Origin: CAYMKL01 sp964390805 | Lineage (GTDB): Bacteria > Chloroflexota > Anaerolineae > VGOG01 | Length of the DNA: 64,000 bases | NCBI GenBank assembly: GCA_964390805.1 | Contig: CAYMKL010000014.1 | Span: 1 to 64,000, forward strand | Direction: 5' to 3' | Shown here: positions 7,648-16,434 of the stretch, piece by piece | How positions within the stretch are numbered: position 1 is the stretch's first letter | How the letters are laid out: each line of letters begins with the position of its first letter | The notes under the pieces: generated by a model | Told to the model about the DNA's origin: nothing | What the model saw: the letters and a program-made list of their open reading frames with translations, nothing else | Databases searched by the model: none | Program-made: the position numbers and the translations under genes

Positions 7648-10266
7648 ATGAAGCCCCTGCTGCTACTCGCAATTGCATTTGTCCTGGCCCTGTCAGGTCA
7701 GCGCTGGGTGGACCAGCGGATTAACCTGAGCGATGCAGCCATCCTTTACGGCGCAGCTATGGTGCTGGCCGCCTGTGCCTACCGGTCATTGGACAAGCGT
7801 CCAACCCCTGCTAGAGCACCCGAGACCTCAGCATGGACTCGCGCCTGGCGCAGGCTCACCAACCTGGGTAGCTCCGCAAAGCGGATTCCCGCACAGATGC
7901 GCCCCAGGCTTTCCGGCCTGGCTGCATCGGCAAGGCGGATCTTCTCTGACAGTCGGCCCAGGATTGCTGACCTGGCCGGATCGGCCAAGCGCACCTTCAC
8001 CGAGAGTTGGCCCAGGATCGCTACGCTGGCCGGCGCTGTTCTCGTTGGGCTGCTGTCCCTGCGCGACTTCAACCTGGGGCGATCCAACCAGGGTGTGCGC
8101 CTCTGGCTGCTCAGCCTGGCTCTGCTAGTGCTGGCTGCACGTTCGCCCTTTTGGTGGCCCTCATTGGCCTGGCTCCGCTATCTGCGGTCAAAGGCAGCGA
8201 GCTTCCCGACACGGTGGCCTGTCCTCCGAGCCGATGTCACGGCTGCTCTGCACCGGCGGGAGCTGTGGCTATTCGGCCTACTGGTGCTGGCAGCTATCTT
8301 CTTCCGTCTGTGGAACCTGGACGAGGTGCCGCCGGCCCTCCACGACGATTCGGCCATCAATGCTCTCCTCTCTTTGGAGGTACTTCAGGACCGTCCTTAT
8401 ACGCCGTACATGACGGGCATTGGAGCTGGTCACGAAAGTCTCTTCATCTACCTCATGGCCGGCCTCATGAAGCTGATCGGCCCTACAGTTCTGGCCGTCA
8501 AGCTGGCGGCAGCCTTGGTGGGTCTGGCCACCGTGGTGGCCTTCTATGTCTTCGCTCGATCTCTCTTCAATGATGAGCGTGCCTTCTGGGCAAACTTTCT
8601 CCTGGCCGCAGGCGGCTGGCACATCACCTTCAGCAAGGTGGGCTGGCGGGCTGTCATGGTGCCTCTCTTCGAGGTGCTGGCCTTCTACTTCCTCTGGCGC
8701 GGCCTCAAATCGGCGCGGAAATTGGATTTCGTGTGGGCCGGCCTGGCCGTGGCCATGGGCCTCAACACCTACGAAGGCGGCCGTATTGTTCCTGTCATCG
8801 TGGGCCTCTTCGTTCTCTACAAGCTCGCCACCGAGCGCGGCTTCCTGCGACGCAACTATCAGGGTCTCGCGGTTCTCGCCCTTGCCTTCGCCATGGGCAT
8901 GATCCCGCTCGGGATATACATCGTCAAGCATCCCACCGAGTTCGTGGCCCGCAGCCAACAGGTCATGGTTGCCGGGCGAATCCGCGAGGTGGGCAATCTC
9001 TCCCCATTGTGGGACAACGTCAAAGCAGCACTGCTGCTGTTCAACTACCGGGGCAACGGCAACGATTTCTTCATCAACGAACCACTCATGGACTCGCCCA
9101 TGTCTGTGTTCTTCGTGCTGGGCGTGATATATAGTTTGGTCAATTGGCGCAAGCCGGCTCACTTCCTGTTGCTGAGCTGGACTGTTCTGACACTGATGCT
9201 GGGCGTGCTGGCCGTGCCCAATGGCAACCGCTGCATCGGCGCCATCCCACCAGCCTACATGTTCGCCGGCCTTTTCCTGAGCGTATGTTGGGAGCAGTTG
9301 ACGGCAATTGCGCGGGTTGCCCTGGGAGAACGCCGCCAATGGTTGCTCGTCGCACTGGCAGTCCCAGTGCTCGTTGTCATCGCACAGGGCACCTATCGCG
9401 ACTACATTGGGCCTTCACGGCGCCCAATGCATGGCTTCTTCGAAGATGGATTGGCGGCGGGCAAACTCACCAAGTCCTACCTGGACGACTATCACATCTT
9501 CCTCGGTGATCGCTACTACGTGGCCCGAATAGTGCGTTTCATTACCTATCGCTCCGGCGAGTCACCCTCTCAACGCCCCTACAACCTCTTCGACCCTACG
9601 GCAGTGCTTCTCTTCAATCAGTTCCCTCAAGACCGGCCGCTGGCCTTCTTGCTGGAGCCCACTACCCGCAACCGTCAAATCATGGACCTGTTGCAAGATA
9701 AGTTTCCCAGCGCCACCTATGCCAGGCTTATGGACCCCGACAAACCGGGACGAGTGGGATTGCTGGCCCTGACCGTGCCGGGTGAGGCCGACGTCTCAGT
9801 CGCAGGCTACCAGCAGGGCCTTCTGGCGCGTTACTACCGCGGACCGGACTGGAATGGTTCGGTGTTGTATGAGATGGTAGATCCCCTCATCGCCGTTCAT
9901 TGGCACCTACAGATTCCCTCGTTCAGCGTATGGTGGCAGGGAATCATCATTGCCCCCGAGTCTGGCGACTACGTCTTTGAAACGCTGTCCGATGATGGCT
10001 CATGGCTGTACATTGACGGTCAACTGGTGGTAGACAACGGAGGTGTGCACAGCTCACGCCGTGCTTCCAACAGTGTGAACCTGCAAGCTGGCCCGCACGA
10101 TATTGATATAAAGTACTTCCAAGATGGCGGTGGCGCCACCATGGAGGTCTTGTGGCAACCGCCTCGTGGCCCCATGGAATTCCTGCCAGCCCAGGTGCTC
10201 TTTCCGCCAGGTACTGTGGATGTGGCTTCGTTGCCCCCTATCACGCTTCCACCTGTGATGGAGTAG
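7648..10266 (+). CDS. GT39-like membrane glycosyltransferase with one PA14 domain
   Basis: 872 residues from ATG 7648; TTG 7636 is also possible, but the paralogues start like MKPLLLL. Residues 70-130 are a low-complexity Arg/Ala/Ser linker (repeats of RLSGLAxSARRIF type) not seen in the paralogues. GT39 topology follows, with the loop RLWNLDEVPPALHDDSAINA near residue 225; note D-D in place of the usual D-E. A PA14 domain (GLLARYYRGPDW onward, with DGSWLYIDGQLVVDNGG) fills residues 725-850. The coding frame stops at TAG 10264-10266, but the same frame continues open to 10503 with an NHL blade, so the paralogues' NHL part is cut off here. Function as for the neighbours, if still active. Confidence 0.78.
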   Translation: MKPLLLLAIAFVLALSGQRWVDQRINLSDAAILYGAAMVLAACAYRSLDKRPTPARAPETSAWTRAWRRLTNLGSSAKRIPAQMRPRLSGLAASARRIFSDSRPRIADLAGSAKRTFTESWPRIATLAGAVLVGLLSLRDFNLGRSNQGVRLWLLSLALLVLAARSPFWWPSLAWLRYLRSKAASFPTRWPVLRADVTAALHRRELWLFGLLVLAAIFFRLWNLDEVPPALHDDSAINALLSLEVLQDRPYTPYMTGIGAGHESLFIYLMAGLMKLIGPTVLAVKLAAALVGLATVVAFYVFARSLFNDERAFWANFLLAAGGWHITFSKVGWRAVMVPLFEVLAFYFLWRGLKSARKLDFVWAGLAVAMGLNTYEGGRIVPVIVGLFVLYKLATERGFLRRNYQGLAVLALAFAMGMIPLGIYIVKHPTEFVARSQQVMVAGRIREVGNLSPLWDNVKAALLLFNYRGNGNDFFINEPLMDSPMSVFFVLGVIYSLVNWRKPAHFLLLSWTVLTLMLGVLAVPNGNRCIGAIPPAYMFAGLFLSVCWEQLTAIARVALGERRQWLLVALAVPVLVVIAQGTYRDYIGPSRRPMHGFFEDGLAAGKLTKSYLDDYHIFLGDRYYVARIVRFITYRSGESPSQRPYNLFDPTAVLLFNQFPQDRPLAFLLEPTTRNRQIMDLLQDKFPSATYARLMDPDKPGRVGLLALTVPGEADVSVAGYQQGLLARYYRGPDWNGSVLYEMVDPLIAVHWHLQIPSFSVWWQGIIIAPESGDYVFETLSDDGSWLYIDGQLVVDNGGVHSSRRASNSVNLQAGPHDIDIKYFQDGGGATMEVLWQPPRGPMEFLPAQVLFPPGTVDVASLPPITLPPVME

Positions 10267-10503
10267 GCGACACCGACGCCAGGGGTGCAGCAACCCGTGG
10301 CCCTTGCCACCCCGCTGCCGGTAGAGACCCCCGTTGGTGAACTGGGCACTGGCCAGTTCATCCTCCAGTGGGGTAACCAGGGTTCCGCTGCGGGGCAGTT
10401 TGAGGAGCCGGCGGAGGTAGCAGTGGATGTGGAGGGCAACGTCTACGTGGCCGACCTGGGCAACAAGCGGGTGCAGAAGTTCGAAAGCAAGAGATTACAA
10501 TGA
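10267..10503 (+). pseudogene. NHL tail cut off from the preceding GT39 gene by an in-frame TAG
   Basis: The frame of the preceding gene stays open for 78 codons after its TAG. It encodes a Pro/Thr-rich linker (ATPTPGVQQ) and one good NHL blade (EGNVYVADLGNKRVQKF). Its TGA (10501-10503) overlaps the ATG of the next gene (10500) as ATGA, the layout expected if the tail were normally translated. Either TAG is a recent nonsense mutation, it is read through, or it is a sequencing or assembly error. GTG 10285 could start a small separate protein, but no ribosome site is clear. Confidence 0.6.
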
Positions 10504-13500
10504 AGGAGCGAGCAACTTTCATTCTTCTTACCCTGGCTCTGGCGCTGGCCTTCACCGCTCAGCATTTCTTCTCCGCGGATAGAACCCATTACCGACAGGC
10601 GCTGCTCGTCTACGGCGTGGCCATCGTGGTGGTCTGGGTCTACGCTTTCTTAGAGGGGCACTGGTCGGGTTCGCTCCGGTCAGAAGAAGGCCAGTCTGCT
10701 CCGGCAGCGACCGACAATGAGCGCATCAATTTCACACCCCTTAGGTTTGCCCTGTTTTTTGCCTCTTTCCTGGCCCTGGCTTTCTCCCTGATGCTTCAAC
10801 AAAGGAATAGCGCGTATCTGGGGCAGGTCATCTTCTGGCTGGTTGGCCTGGCCTTCTTGGTAGCCGCTTGCTGGCCTTACAGTACGCTAGGAGTTAGCTA
10901 TTTCTGGCGCAAGTTGAAGTCCCACTGGGGCGAAATGTGCCTGGTGGTGCTGATCGTTGCGCTGGGATTCGCCCTGCGGGCCTATGGCCTAGATTCTATC
11001 CCTGGCGGCTTTCACGGTGACGAAGGCGAATGGGCGATGGATGCCGTGGCCATTATGGAGGGTAGATTGGTTCCTCCCTTCGGCACCGGCTGGGACAGGC
11101 ACCCTAGCATGTTTTCATACCTGCAGGCCTTCACGATGAAGGTTTTTGGCATGAACGTAACGGGCGTGCGCATGCTCTCGGCCATAGCAGGCACGCTGAC
11201 CTTGCTCGGCTTGTATCTGTTGGTCAGGCGGATGTTCGGTAGATGGGCAGCCATGGTGGCTGCTTTCCTGTTGGCGGTCTCCCACTGGCACATCCATTTC
11301 AGCCGCCTGGCCATGAACGACATTGAGGTCCCTTTGCTCACGATGCTGATCGTATACTTCCTGTATCGGGGGGTAGAGTCGCGGCGCCCCCTCGACTACT
11401 GCCTGTCGGGGATGAGCCTGGGACTTTGTTTCTATTTCGGCAACAAGTCGCATCTCCTTCCCCCCTTGATTGTCCTATTGTTCCTCTACCTGGTTATATT
11501 TAAGCGGGGCTTTCTCCGCCATCAGTGGCGCAACATCTTAGTCTTTCTCATTGCTACCCTCCTCACCTTCGCCCCCTTGGGGCTGTTCTATTCCCAGCGC
11601 AGATGGGAGGGCTTTGTGTTTGCCCGCTTGCAGAACCGCTCCATCTTCAACAACCTAGATCGCTTCTACGCAGTGTACGGCACTAAGGAAGTATGGGACG
11701 TGTTACGCATCCAAACGGAGCGCACGGTGCTCCTTCTCAATTATTACACCGACGCCGGCATCTTCCTAACATTTACCCACGAGCCGCTGCTCGACTACTT
11801 CACCGCCGCAATCTATGTATTGGGCCTGGCCTACAGCCTGTATCATTGGCGGGAGGCGAAGCATGGGCTGCTCCTCTGCTGGTACGGTGTGACCCTCCAG
11901 GGCAGCATACTTTCCATTATTGCCCCGCAGGCCCATCGTATCGTGGGGATGATCCCTGTACCCTTTATCTTCGCTGCCATTGCCATTGAGCGTTTCCGGG
12001 GGGAGTTGGCCAAGGTGGCAAGTTGGCGCAAGGCCATCTACTCGGCCTTGCCCCTGGCCCTGTTCTTGGTCATTGTGGCCTACGTAAACATAGATGCCTA
12101 CTTCGTCCGCTACGCCGAGAGGTGGCCCTGGTTGGACATTACGACCATGGCCAAGTACATCCGTGACCTGGGGCAGGATCACGCGATCTATTTCTTTGGG
12201 ACGCCCCACACCTATGTCAAGCATGGTACCATACGCTTCATCGCTCACGGCGTAGACGGGGTGGACGTGGCGAACGCGGCCGACGTTGTGCCTGTCCGGC
12301 GAGAGGTTGACCGGAACGTGGCCTTTATATTGATGGGCAGCCATCTCCAGACCCTCTCCTTCATCGAGGCTTATTATCCCGGCGGCGTCTTGCGCAATTT
12401 CGAGGATGCGAAAGGCAGAAAGCTATTCGCCGCCTATCTGGTTACGCAGCAAGAAGTGGCCAGTAATCAGGGTCTTGTGGCCCGCTACTACCGGGGTGCG
12501 GCCTGGGAGGGGGAGCCAGGGCTAACCAGGGAGGGAGTGGCGGTCTCGTTTGACCAGAGCGAAATCCGGTCCCCACCCTACAGTGTCCGATGGGAGGGCA
12601 CCATACATCTTCCCTCCCAAGGTAGTTACTTAATGGGATTGGACTCGACCCAACCCTCACGTCTGCTCATTGACGGCTCATTGTTGGTGAATAGTTCCGG
12701 CGGACGACAGGCATCAGAGGCAACTTTGGCCGCTGGGCCTCATGCCATCACGGTGATGGGCATGGCTGCCAGCAGCGAAGACGCCATTGCCCTCTATTGG
12801 CGCCCTCCACACCAGGGTGAGAGAGTGGTTCCTAGCCATGTGCTGACGCCCAGGTCAGAGGCCAACGGCCTGCTGGGGAGTTACTACTCGAACAGCGATT
12901 GGGCAGGCGAGGCGGTTTTGCAGCGCATTGATCCTCTTATTTCCTTCCGATGGTTCCACCAGCCAAAGGCATCCCCCTTCTCCGTTCGCTGGGAGGGCTG
13001 GATTCGTGTGCCGGAGTCGGGCCGCTATACCTTCGAGACCTTCTCCAACGGCGAGGTTTGGCTCTCCATCGGTGGCCAATTGGTTCTCCATGACGATCAG
13101 CCGGTGGTGGAGAGATGGTATAGATCGGAGGCCGATCTGGTGGCTGGCTTGCACAAGCTGGAGCTTCGCTATCGCTATCTGTCTGGTTGGCGGTTGTTGG
13201 AACTCTATTGGACCAGGCCAGATGGGCTGAGGGAGTTGGTTCCAGCCGAGGGTTTCCTACCCAAGAGGGAAATCGTTCTGGCCTCCGGTATGGAGACGCA
13301 AGTTCCAGCGGCTGCAGGCTTGGCCTGGGGAACCCAAGGGGACGCTCCAGGCCAGTTCAATAACCCTCTAGACATCGCCGTTGATGACGAGGGCAACGTG
13401 TATGTGGCCGATAGCGGCAACCGCCGGGTGCAGGTCTTCGACGCGGCTGGCCGTTTTGTTGCCTACTGGCGAGGCGGCGATGAGAGGTTCGTCAGGCCTT

Positions 13501-13721
13501 CGGCCGTGGCTTGGGACGAGAGGGGATATGTCCTGGTGTTGGATTCTGGCACAGGGTGGATTCATCGTTTCACGGTTGATGGGCGTTTCCTGGAAAAGTT
13601 TGGTGGCCCTGCGGCTGGGGTTCTCTGCCCCTGCTGGCTGGCGGTGAATGAGGCTGGTCAGGTCTACGTGCTCGATAGCGGCCACAATCGGGTGCAGGTG
13701 TTGGAGCCGGCGGCCAGATAG
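10500..13721 (+). CDS. GT39-like membrane glycosyltransferase with two PA14 domains and partial NHL repeats
   Basis: 1073 residues, starting at an ATG that overlaps the upstream NHL tail's stop. Membrane segments run to about residue 540, with the GT39 loop RAYGLDSIPGGFHGDEGEWA near residue 160. PA14-type domains start near residues 658 (GLVARYYRG) and 788 (GLLGSYYSN). The C-terminal 130 residues hold about three NHL blades (EGNVYVADSGNRRVQVF), too few for a closed propeller alone. Together with the three genes before it this makes a tandem array of enzymes likely to glycosylate lipids or surface proteins outside the membrane, with the attached domains gripping glycans or the cell wall. Confidence 0.8.
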   Translation: MKERATFILLTLALALAFTAQHFFSADRTHYRQALLVYGVAIVVVWVYAFLEGHWSGSLRSEEGQSAPAATDNERINFTPLRFALFFASFLALAFSLMLQQRNSAYLGQVIFWLVGLAFLVAACWPYSTLGVSYFWRKLKSHWGEMCLVVLIVALGFALRAYGLDSIPGGFHGDEGEWAMDAVAIMEGRLVPPFGTGWDRHPSMFSYLQAFTMKVFGMNVTGVRMLSAIAGTLTLLGLYLLVRRMFGRWAAMVAAFLLAVSHWHIHFSRLAMNDIEVPLLTMLIVYFLYRGVESRRPLDYCLSGMSLGLCFYFGNKSHLLPPLIVLLFLYLVIFKRGFLRHQWRNILVFLIATLLTFAPLGLFYSQRRWEGFVFARLQNRSIFNNLDRFYAVYGTKEVWDVLRIQTERTVLLLNYYTDAGIFLTFTHEPLLDYFTAAIYVLGLAYSLYHWREAKHGLLLCWYGVTLQGSILSIIAPQAHRIVGMIPVPFIFAAIAIERFRGELAKVASWRKAIYSALPLALFLVIVAYVNIDAYFVRYAERWPWLDITTMAKYIRDLGQDHAIYFFGTPHTYVKHGTIRFIAHGVDGVDVANAADVVPVRREVDRNVAFILMGSHLQTLSFIEAYYPGGVLRNFEDAKGRKLFAAYLVTQQEVASNQGLVARYYRGAAWEGEPGLTREGVAVSFDQSEIRSPPYSVRWEGTIHLPSQGSYLMGLDSTQPSRLLIDGSLLVNSSGGRQASEATLAAGPHAITVMGMAASSEDAIALYWRPPHQGERVVPSHVLTPRSEANGLLGSYYSNSDWAGEAVLQRIDPLISFRWFHQPKASPFSVRWEGWIRVPESGRYTFETFSNGEVWLSIGGQLVLHDDQPVVERWYRSEADLVAGLHKLELRYRYLSGWRLLELYWTRPDGLRELVPAEGFLPKREIVLASGMETQVPAAAGLAWGTQGDAPGQFNNPLDIAVDDEGNVYVADSGNRRVQVFDAAGRFVAYWRGGDERFVRPSAVAWDERGYVLVLDSGTGWIHRFTVDGRFLEKFGGPAAGVLCPCWLAVNEAGQVYVLDSGHNRVQVLEPAAR

Positions 13722-13727
13722 CCAAAC

Positions 13728-13755
13728 TTGAAGAATCTCGCGAGTGTGGTATAAT
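13728..13755 (+). promoter_or_regulatory. sigma70-type promoter ahead of sucC
   Basis: TTGAAG (13728-13733) and a perfect TATAAT (13750-13755) with a 16-bp spacer, 55 nt upstream of the sucC start. The region begins right after the stop of the last GT39 gene. Confidence 0.7.
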
Positions 13756-13810
13756 TGGGGCGATCTTGGGTCCTGCCGATGGCGGGGCTTTGTTTTGAGG
13801 AGGAGAACCA

Positions 13811-14959
13811 TTGAAGCTTCAGGAGTATCAGTCCAAGCGCATCTTCGCTCAGCACGGCGTGCCTATCCCGGAGGGTGGAGTAGCTACCACCCCCCAACAG
13901 GCACGAGAGATCTCCGCGCGGCTGGGCAAGCCAGTGGTCGTAAAGGCCCAGGTGCTGGTGGGCGGCCGCGGGAAGGCGGGGGGCATCAAGCTGGCCGCGA
14001 CGCCCGAGGAAGCGGAGGCCATCGCTACTCAAATCCTGTCCATGGATTTGAAGGGCTTGCCCGTTAGAAGCGTCCTCGTCGAGGAGGCTTCCGACATTGC
14101 CAGCGAGATCTACCTGGGAGTAGTCATTGACCGCGCTGCCAAGAGGCCGGTGATGATGGCCTCGTCCGAGGGCGGGGTCGAGATCGAGGAGGTGGCCCGC
14201 AGGACTCCAGAGAAGATCATCAAGACCACTGTTGATCCCTTTCTGGGCTTGCAGGATTACCAGGTTCGAGAAGTGGCCTACGGAATCGGCCTGGGCAGCG
14301 ACCTGATACGGGGCTTCCTGAAAGTGGCCAAAGAGCTATATGCTGCTTTCACGAAGAGCGACGCCTCTCTGGCCGAGATCAATCCGCTGATCGTCACTGG
14401 TGACAGGACGTTGCTGGCCGTGGATGCCAAGATGATTTTGGACGACAACGCCCTCTTCCGCCACCCCGACCTGGCCGAGATGCGCAGCCTGGAAGAGGAG
14501 ACGCCAGCGGAGCGCGAGGCGCGGGGCTACGGCATCAGCTACGTCCAACTCGATGGGATCGTTGGCTGTATGGTCAATGGGGCGGGGCTGGCTATGGCCA
14601 CTATGGACCTCACCAAGCTACACGGTGGCGCACCGGCCAACTTCCTGGACATTGGCGGTGGGGCCAAAGCCGATAAGGTGGCCGCCGCCCTACGCCTCAT
14701 CCTCTCGGACGAAAACGTCCAGGCTGTGCTGTTCAACATCTTCGGCGGCATCACCCGTTGCGACGAGGTAGCCAGGGGCATCCTGACCGCGTTGGAAGAA
14801 GTTGGGACCGATGTGCCCATGGTTGCTCGCCTGGTGGGTACGAATGAGGAGGAAGGCAGGGCAATCCTGGCTGAAGCCGATATGATCACCGCTGCTACTT
14901 TGGAGGAGGCGGCGCAAAAGGCGGTAGCTGCCGCGTCCACCTATGGAGAGCGAACATAA
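13811..14959 (+). CDS. sucC: succinyl-CoA synthetase (ADP-forming) beta subunit
   Basis: 382 residues, the usual family length. It interconverts succinyl-CoA and succinate with NDP phosphorylation, with SucD as partner (18101). The TTG start is fixed by GAGGAGGAG (13797-13805) and by the canonical N-terminus MKLQEYQSKRIF. The ATP-grasp region has KAQVLVGGRGKAGGIKLA, and the C-terminal part has NIFGGITRCDEVARGI and the glycine-rich FLDIGGGAKADKV. It begins an operon in which the alpha subunit gene is displaced by about 3 kb of 5-oxoprolinase and toxin-antitoxin genes. Confidence 0.95.
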   Translation: MKLQEYQSKRIFAQHGVPIPEGGVATTPQQAREISARLGKPVVVKAQVLVGGRGKAGGIKLAATPEEAEAIATQILSMDLKGLPVRSVLVEEASDIASEIYLGVVIDRAAKRPVMMASSEGGVEIEEVARRTPEKIIKTTVDPFLGLQDYQVREVAYGIGLGSDLIRGFLKVAKELYAAFTKSDASLAEINPLIVTGDRTLLAVDAKMILDDNALFRHPDLAEMRSLEEETPAEREARGYGISYVQLDGIVGCMVNGAGLAMATMDLTKLHGGAPANFLDIGGGAKADKVAAALRLILSDENVQAVLFNIFGGITRCDEVARGILTALEEVGTDVPMVARLVGTNEEEGRAILAEADMITAATLEEAAQKAVAAASTYGERT

Positions 14960-14991
14960 CTCCGATTTCACTTTCACATGCACATCATCCC

Positions 14992-15032
14992 CCGGTGGTA
15001 CGGCGACGGGCTTCGTCTGGCCCGACCACCGG
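14992..15032 (+). promoter_or_regulatory. two-part RNA hairpin reaching the ribosome site upstream of pxpA
   Basis: CCGGTGGT (14992-14999) pairs with ACCACCGG (15025-15032), and inside it CGGGC (15007-15011) pairs with GCCCG (15020-15024). The outer stem runs into the GGAGGTGAG ribosome site of the small reading frame at 15047, so folding could mask it. No known riboswitch class is recognised. Confidence 0.45.
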
Positions 15033-15046
15033 AGGTGAGAAGAACC

Positions 15047-15127
15047 ATGCCCATCAAGGAAGCGGCAGCCAAGACCCGACGCGAGGTATCAGGGAATCAG
15101 GAAGAGGGGGCTGTCAATGAAGGTTGA
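15047..15127 (+). CDS. possible 26-residue leader peptide overlapping pxpA
   Basis: ATG 15047 follows an excellent ribosome site (GGAGGTGAG, 15031-15039). The frame encodes a charged 26-residue peptide (MPIKEAAAKTRREV...) and stops at 15125-15127, overlapping pxpA by 11 nt in another frame. The overlap would couple its translation to pxpA. No relative is recognised, so it may simply be a translated leader. Confidence 0.35.
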   Translation: MPIKEAAAKTRREVSGNQEEGAVNEG

Positions 15128-15893
15128 TCTCAATTGTGACATGGGCGAGAGCTTCGGCCGCTATCGAATCGGCGCTGATGAGGCCATGATGCCGTACATC
15201 ACCTCGGCCAACATCGCCTGCGGCTACCACGCGGGCGATCCGCTGGTGATGGACAGGACGGTTCGCTTGGCGGCGAAGCATGGGGTAGGAGTCGGCGCCC
15301 ATCCCGGTTTCCCTGACCTCATGGGTTTTGGCCGTCGCGCCATGCAGCTCTCGCCTGAGGAGATCGAGAACTGCATCTTGTACCAGGTGGGGGCGTTGGC
15401 TGCCTTCGCCCGCGCCGCCGGTGTGGAATTGGTGCACGTGAAGCCCCACGGCGCTCTGTACAACATGGCGGCCAGAGACATGGAACTGGCCAGGGCCATC
15501 GTTCATGGCATCGCACGCTTTGGCAAAGAACTCATCGTAGTTTGTCTGGCTGGCTCAACCATGATCGAGGCAGCAGAGGAGGCAGGCCTCCGTGTCGCTC
15601 AGGAGGGCTTCGCTGATCGGGCTTACAACCCGGATGGGACACTGCAATCCAGGAAGGAGCCCGGTTCCGTCATCCACGACCCGCAAGGGGCGGCTGAGCG
15701 GGCGGTGGCCATGGTGCGTGACAAAATAGTTGTCGCTCACACGGGCGAGGAGATACCCATCCACGTGGATACCATCTGCGTCCACGGCGACAGCCCAGGA
15801 GCCGTTCAAATCGCTAAGACCATTCGCGCAGAGCTGAAGGCGGCGGGGATCGAGGTGAAGCCCATGGAGAGTTTCGTCAGGAGGCTGATATGA
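15117..15893 (+). CDS. pxpA: 5-oxoprolinase subunit A (LamB/YcsF family)
   Basis: 258 residues, normal for the family. The N-terminus VDLNCDMGESFGRY and the later NIACGYHAGDP and VKPHGALYN are hallmark motifs. With PxpB and PxpC it forms the bacterial ATP-dependent 5-oxoprolinase that opens 5-oxo-L-proline to glutamate, removing a damage product of glutamine and glutamate. ATG 15117 follows GAGGGGG by 6 nt. The stop codon overlaps the next gene's ATG (ATGA at 15890), so the antitoxin gene is translationally coupled to it. Confidence 0.95.
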   Translation: MKVDLNCDMGESFGRYRIGADEAMMPYITSANIACGYHAGDPLVMDRTVRLAAKHGVGVGAHPGFPDLMGFGRRAMQLSPEEIENCILYQVGALAAFARAAGVELVHVKPHGALYNMAARDMELARAIVHGIARFGKELIVVCLAGSTMIEAAEEAGLRVAQEGFADRAYNPDGTLQSRKEPGSVIHDPQGAAERAVAMVRDKIVVAHTGEEIPIHVDTICVHGDSPGAVQIAKTIRAELKAAGIEVKPMESFVRRLI

Positions 15894-16114
15894 AGACCGC
15901 GGAAGTAGTGGCTACAAACGTTAAGACCCTACTGGAAAGCTTCGGTGATCAAGAGCTTGTCGTCATGCCTCTTTCCAGATACAGGGAGATAATAGAGATG
16001 ATAGAGGACTTGGAGGATGCCATCGCTGTGAAAAGAGCGATGGAAACTTCAGAAAGGCTTCTCCCCTATGGTGAGGTTAGGGCACGCTTAGTAGCCAAAG
16101 GGATTTTAGAGTGA
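15890..16114 (+). CDS. Phd/YefM/RelB-like antitoxin
   Basis: 74 residues with ELVVMPLSRYREIIEMIEDL, the pattern at the end of the DNA-binding half of Phd/YefM antitoxins, followed by an acidic helical tail that should wrap the toxin. It is shorter at the N-terminus than typical YefM. AGGAGG (15879-15884) sits 5 nt before the ATG, inside pxpA. The stop overlaps the toxin's GTG start. Base composition is visibly poorer in G+C than pxpA or pxpB, which suggests arrival by transfer. Confidence 0.8.
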   Translation: MKTAEVVATNVKTLLESFGDQELVVMPLSRYREIIEMIEDLEDAIAVKRAMETSERLLPYGEVRARLVAKGILE

Positions 16115-16380
16115 AATATGAGCTTTTCGTTGATGAGCGCATTGATGACAAACTCCTTCGCTTTCCTCGTGACGTGGTAAGGGGCATAGACAAGGCTCTT
16201 CGCGCTTTGAGAGATGACCCTCGACCGCGAGGCTGTAGAAAGATCAGAAGCACAAAGGATTGCTGGAGAGTTACAGTGCGGAAAGATTACCGCATATTGT
16301 ACAGAGTTGATGATGAGGCAAAAGCAATTGAGGTGTATGAAATAACCCGCAAGGAGAAAGATACTTACCGAAGGCGATAG
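16111..16380 (+). CDS. RelE/ParE-superfamily toxin
   Basis: 89 residues with the RelE fold pattern: a helical N-terminal half with DDPRPRGCRKI, then the strands WRVTVRKDYRILYRV and a C-terminal VYEITRKEKDTYRR. RelE toxins cut mRNA on the ribosome; ParE relatives act on gyrase, and sequence alone does not separate them here. The basic residues in the RVTVRKDYR strand and the terminal KxxYRR favour RelE. It overlaps the antitoxin by 4 nt. The pair is wedged between pxpA and pxpB. Confidence 0.8.
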   Translation: MKYELFVDERIDDKLLRFPRDVVRGIDKALRALRDDPRPRGCRKIRSTKDCWRVTVRKDYRILYRVDDEAKAIEVYEITRKEKDTYRRR

Positions 16381-16434
16381 CTCATTGATAACCCATCAAC
16401 TTCGGGAACTGGTGTTTCAGATCAGGAAGATCGA

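Noticed and set aside
8278..9339. 353-codon open frame on the minus strand
   Set aside because: Shadow of the GT39 gene; its composition is explained by the opposite strand's codons.
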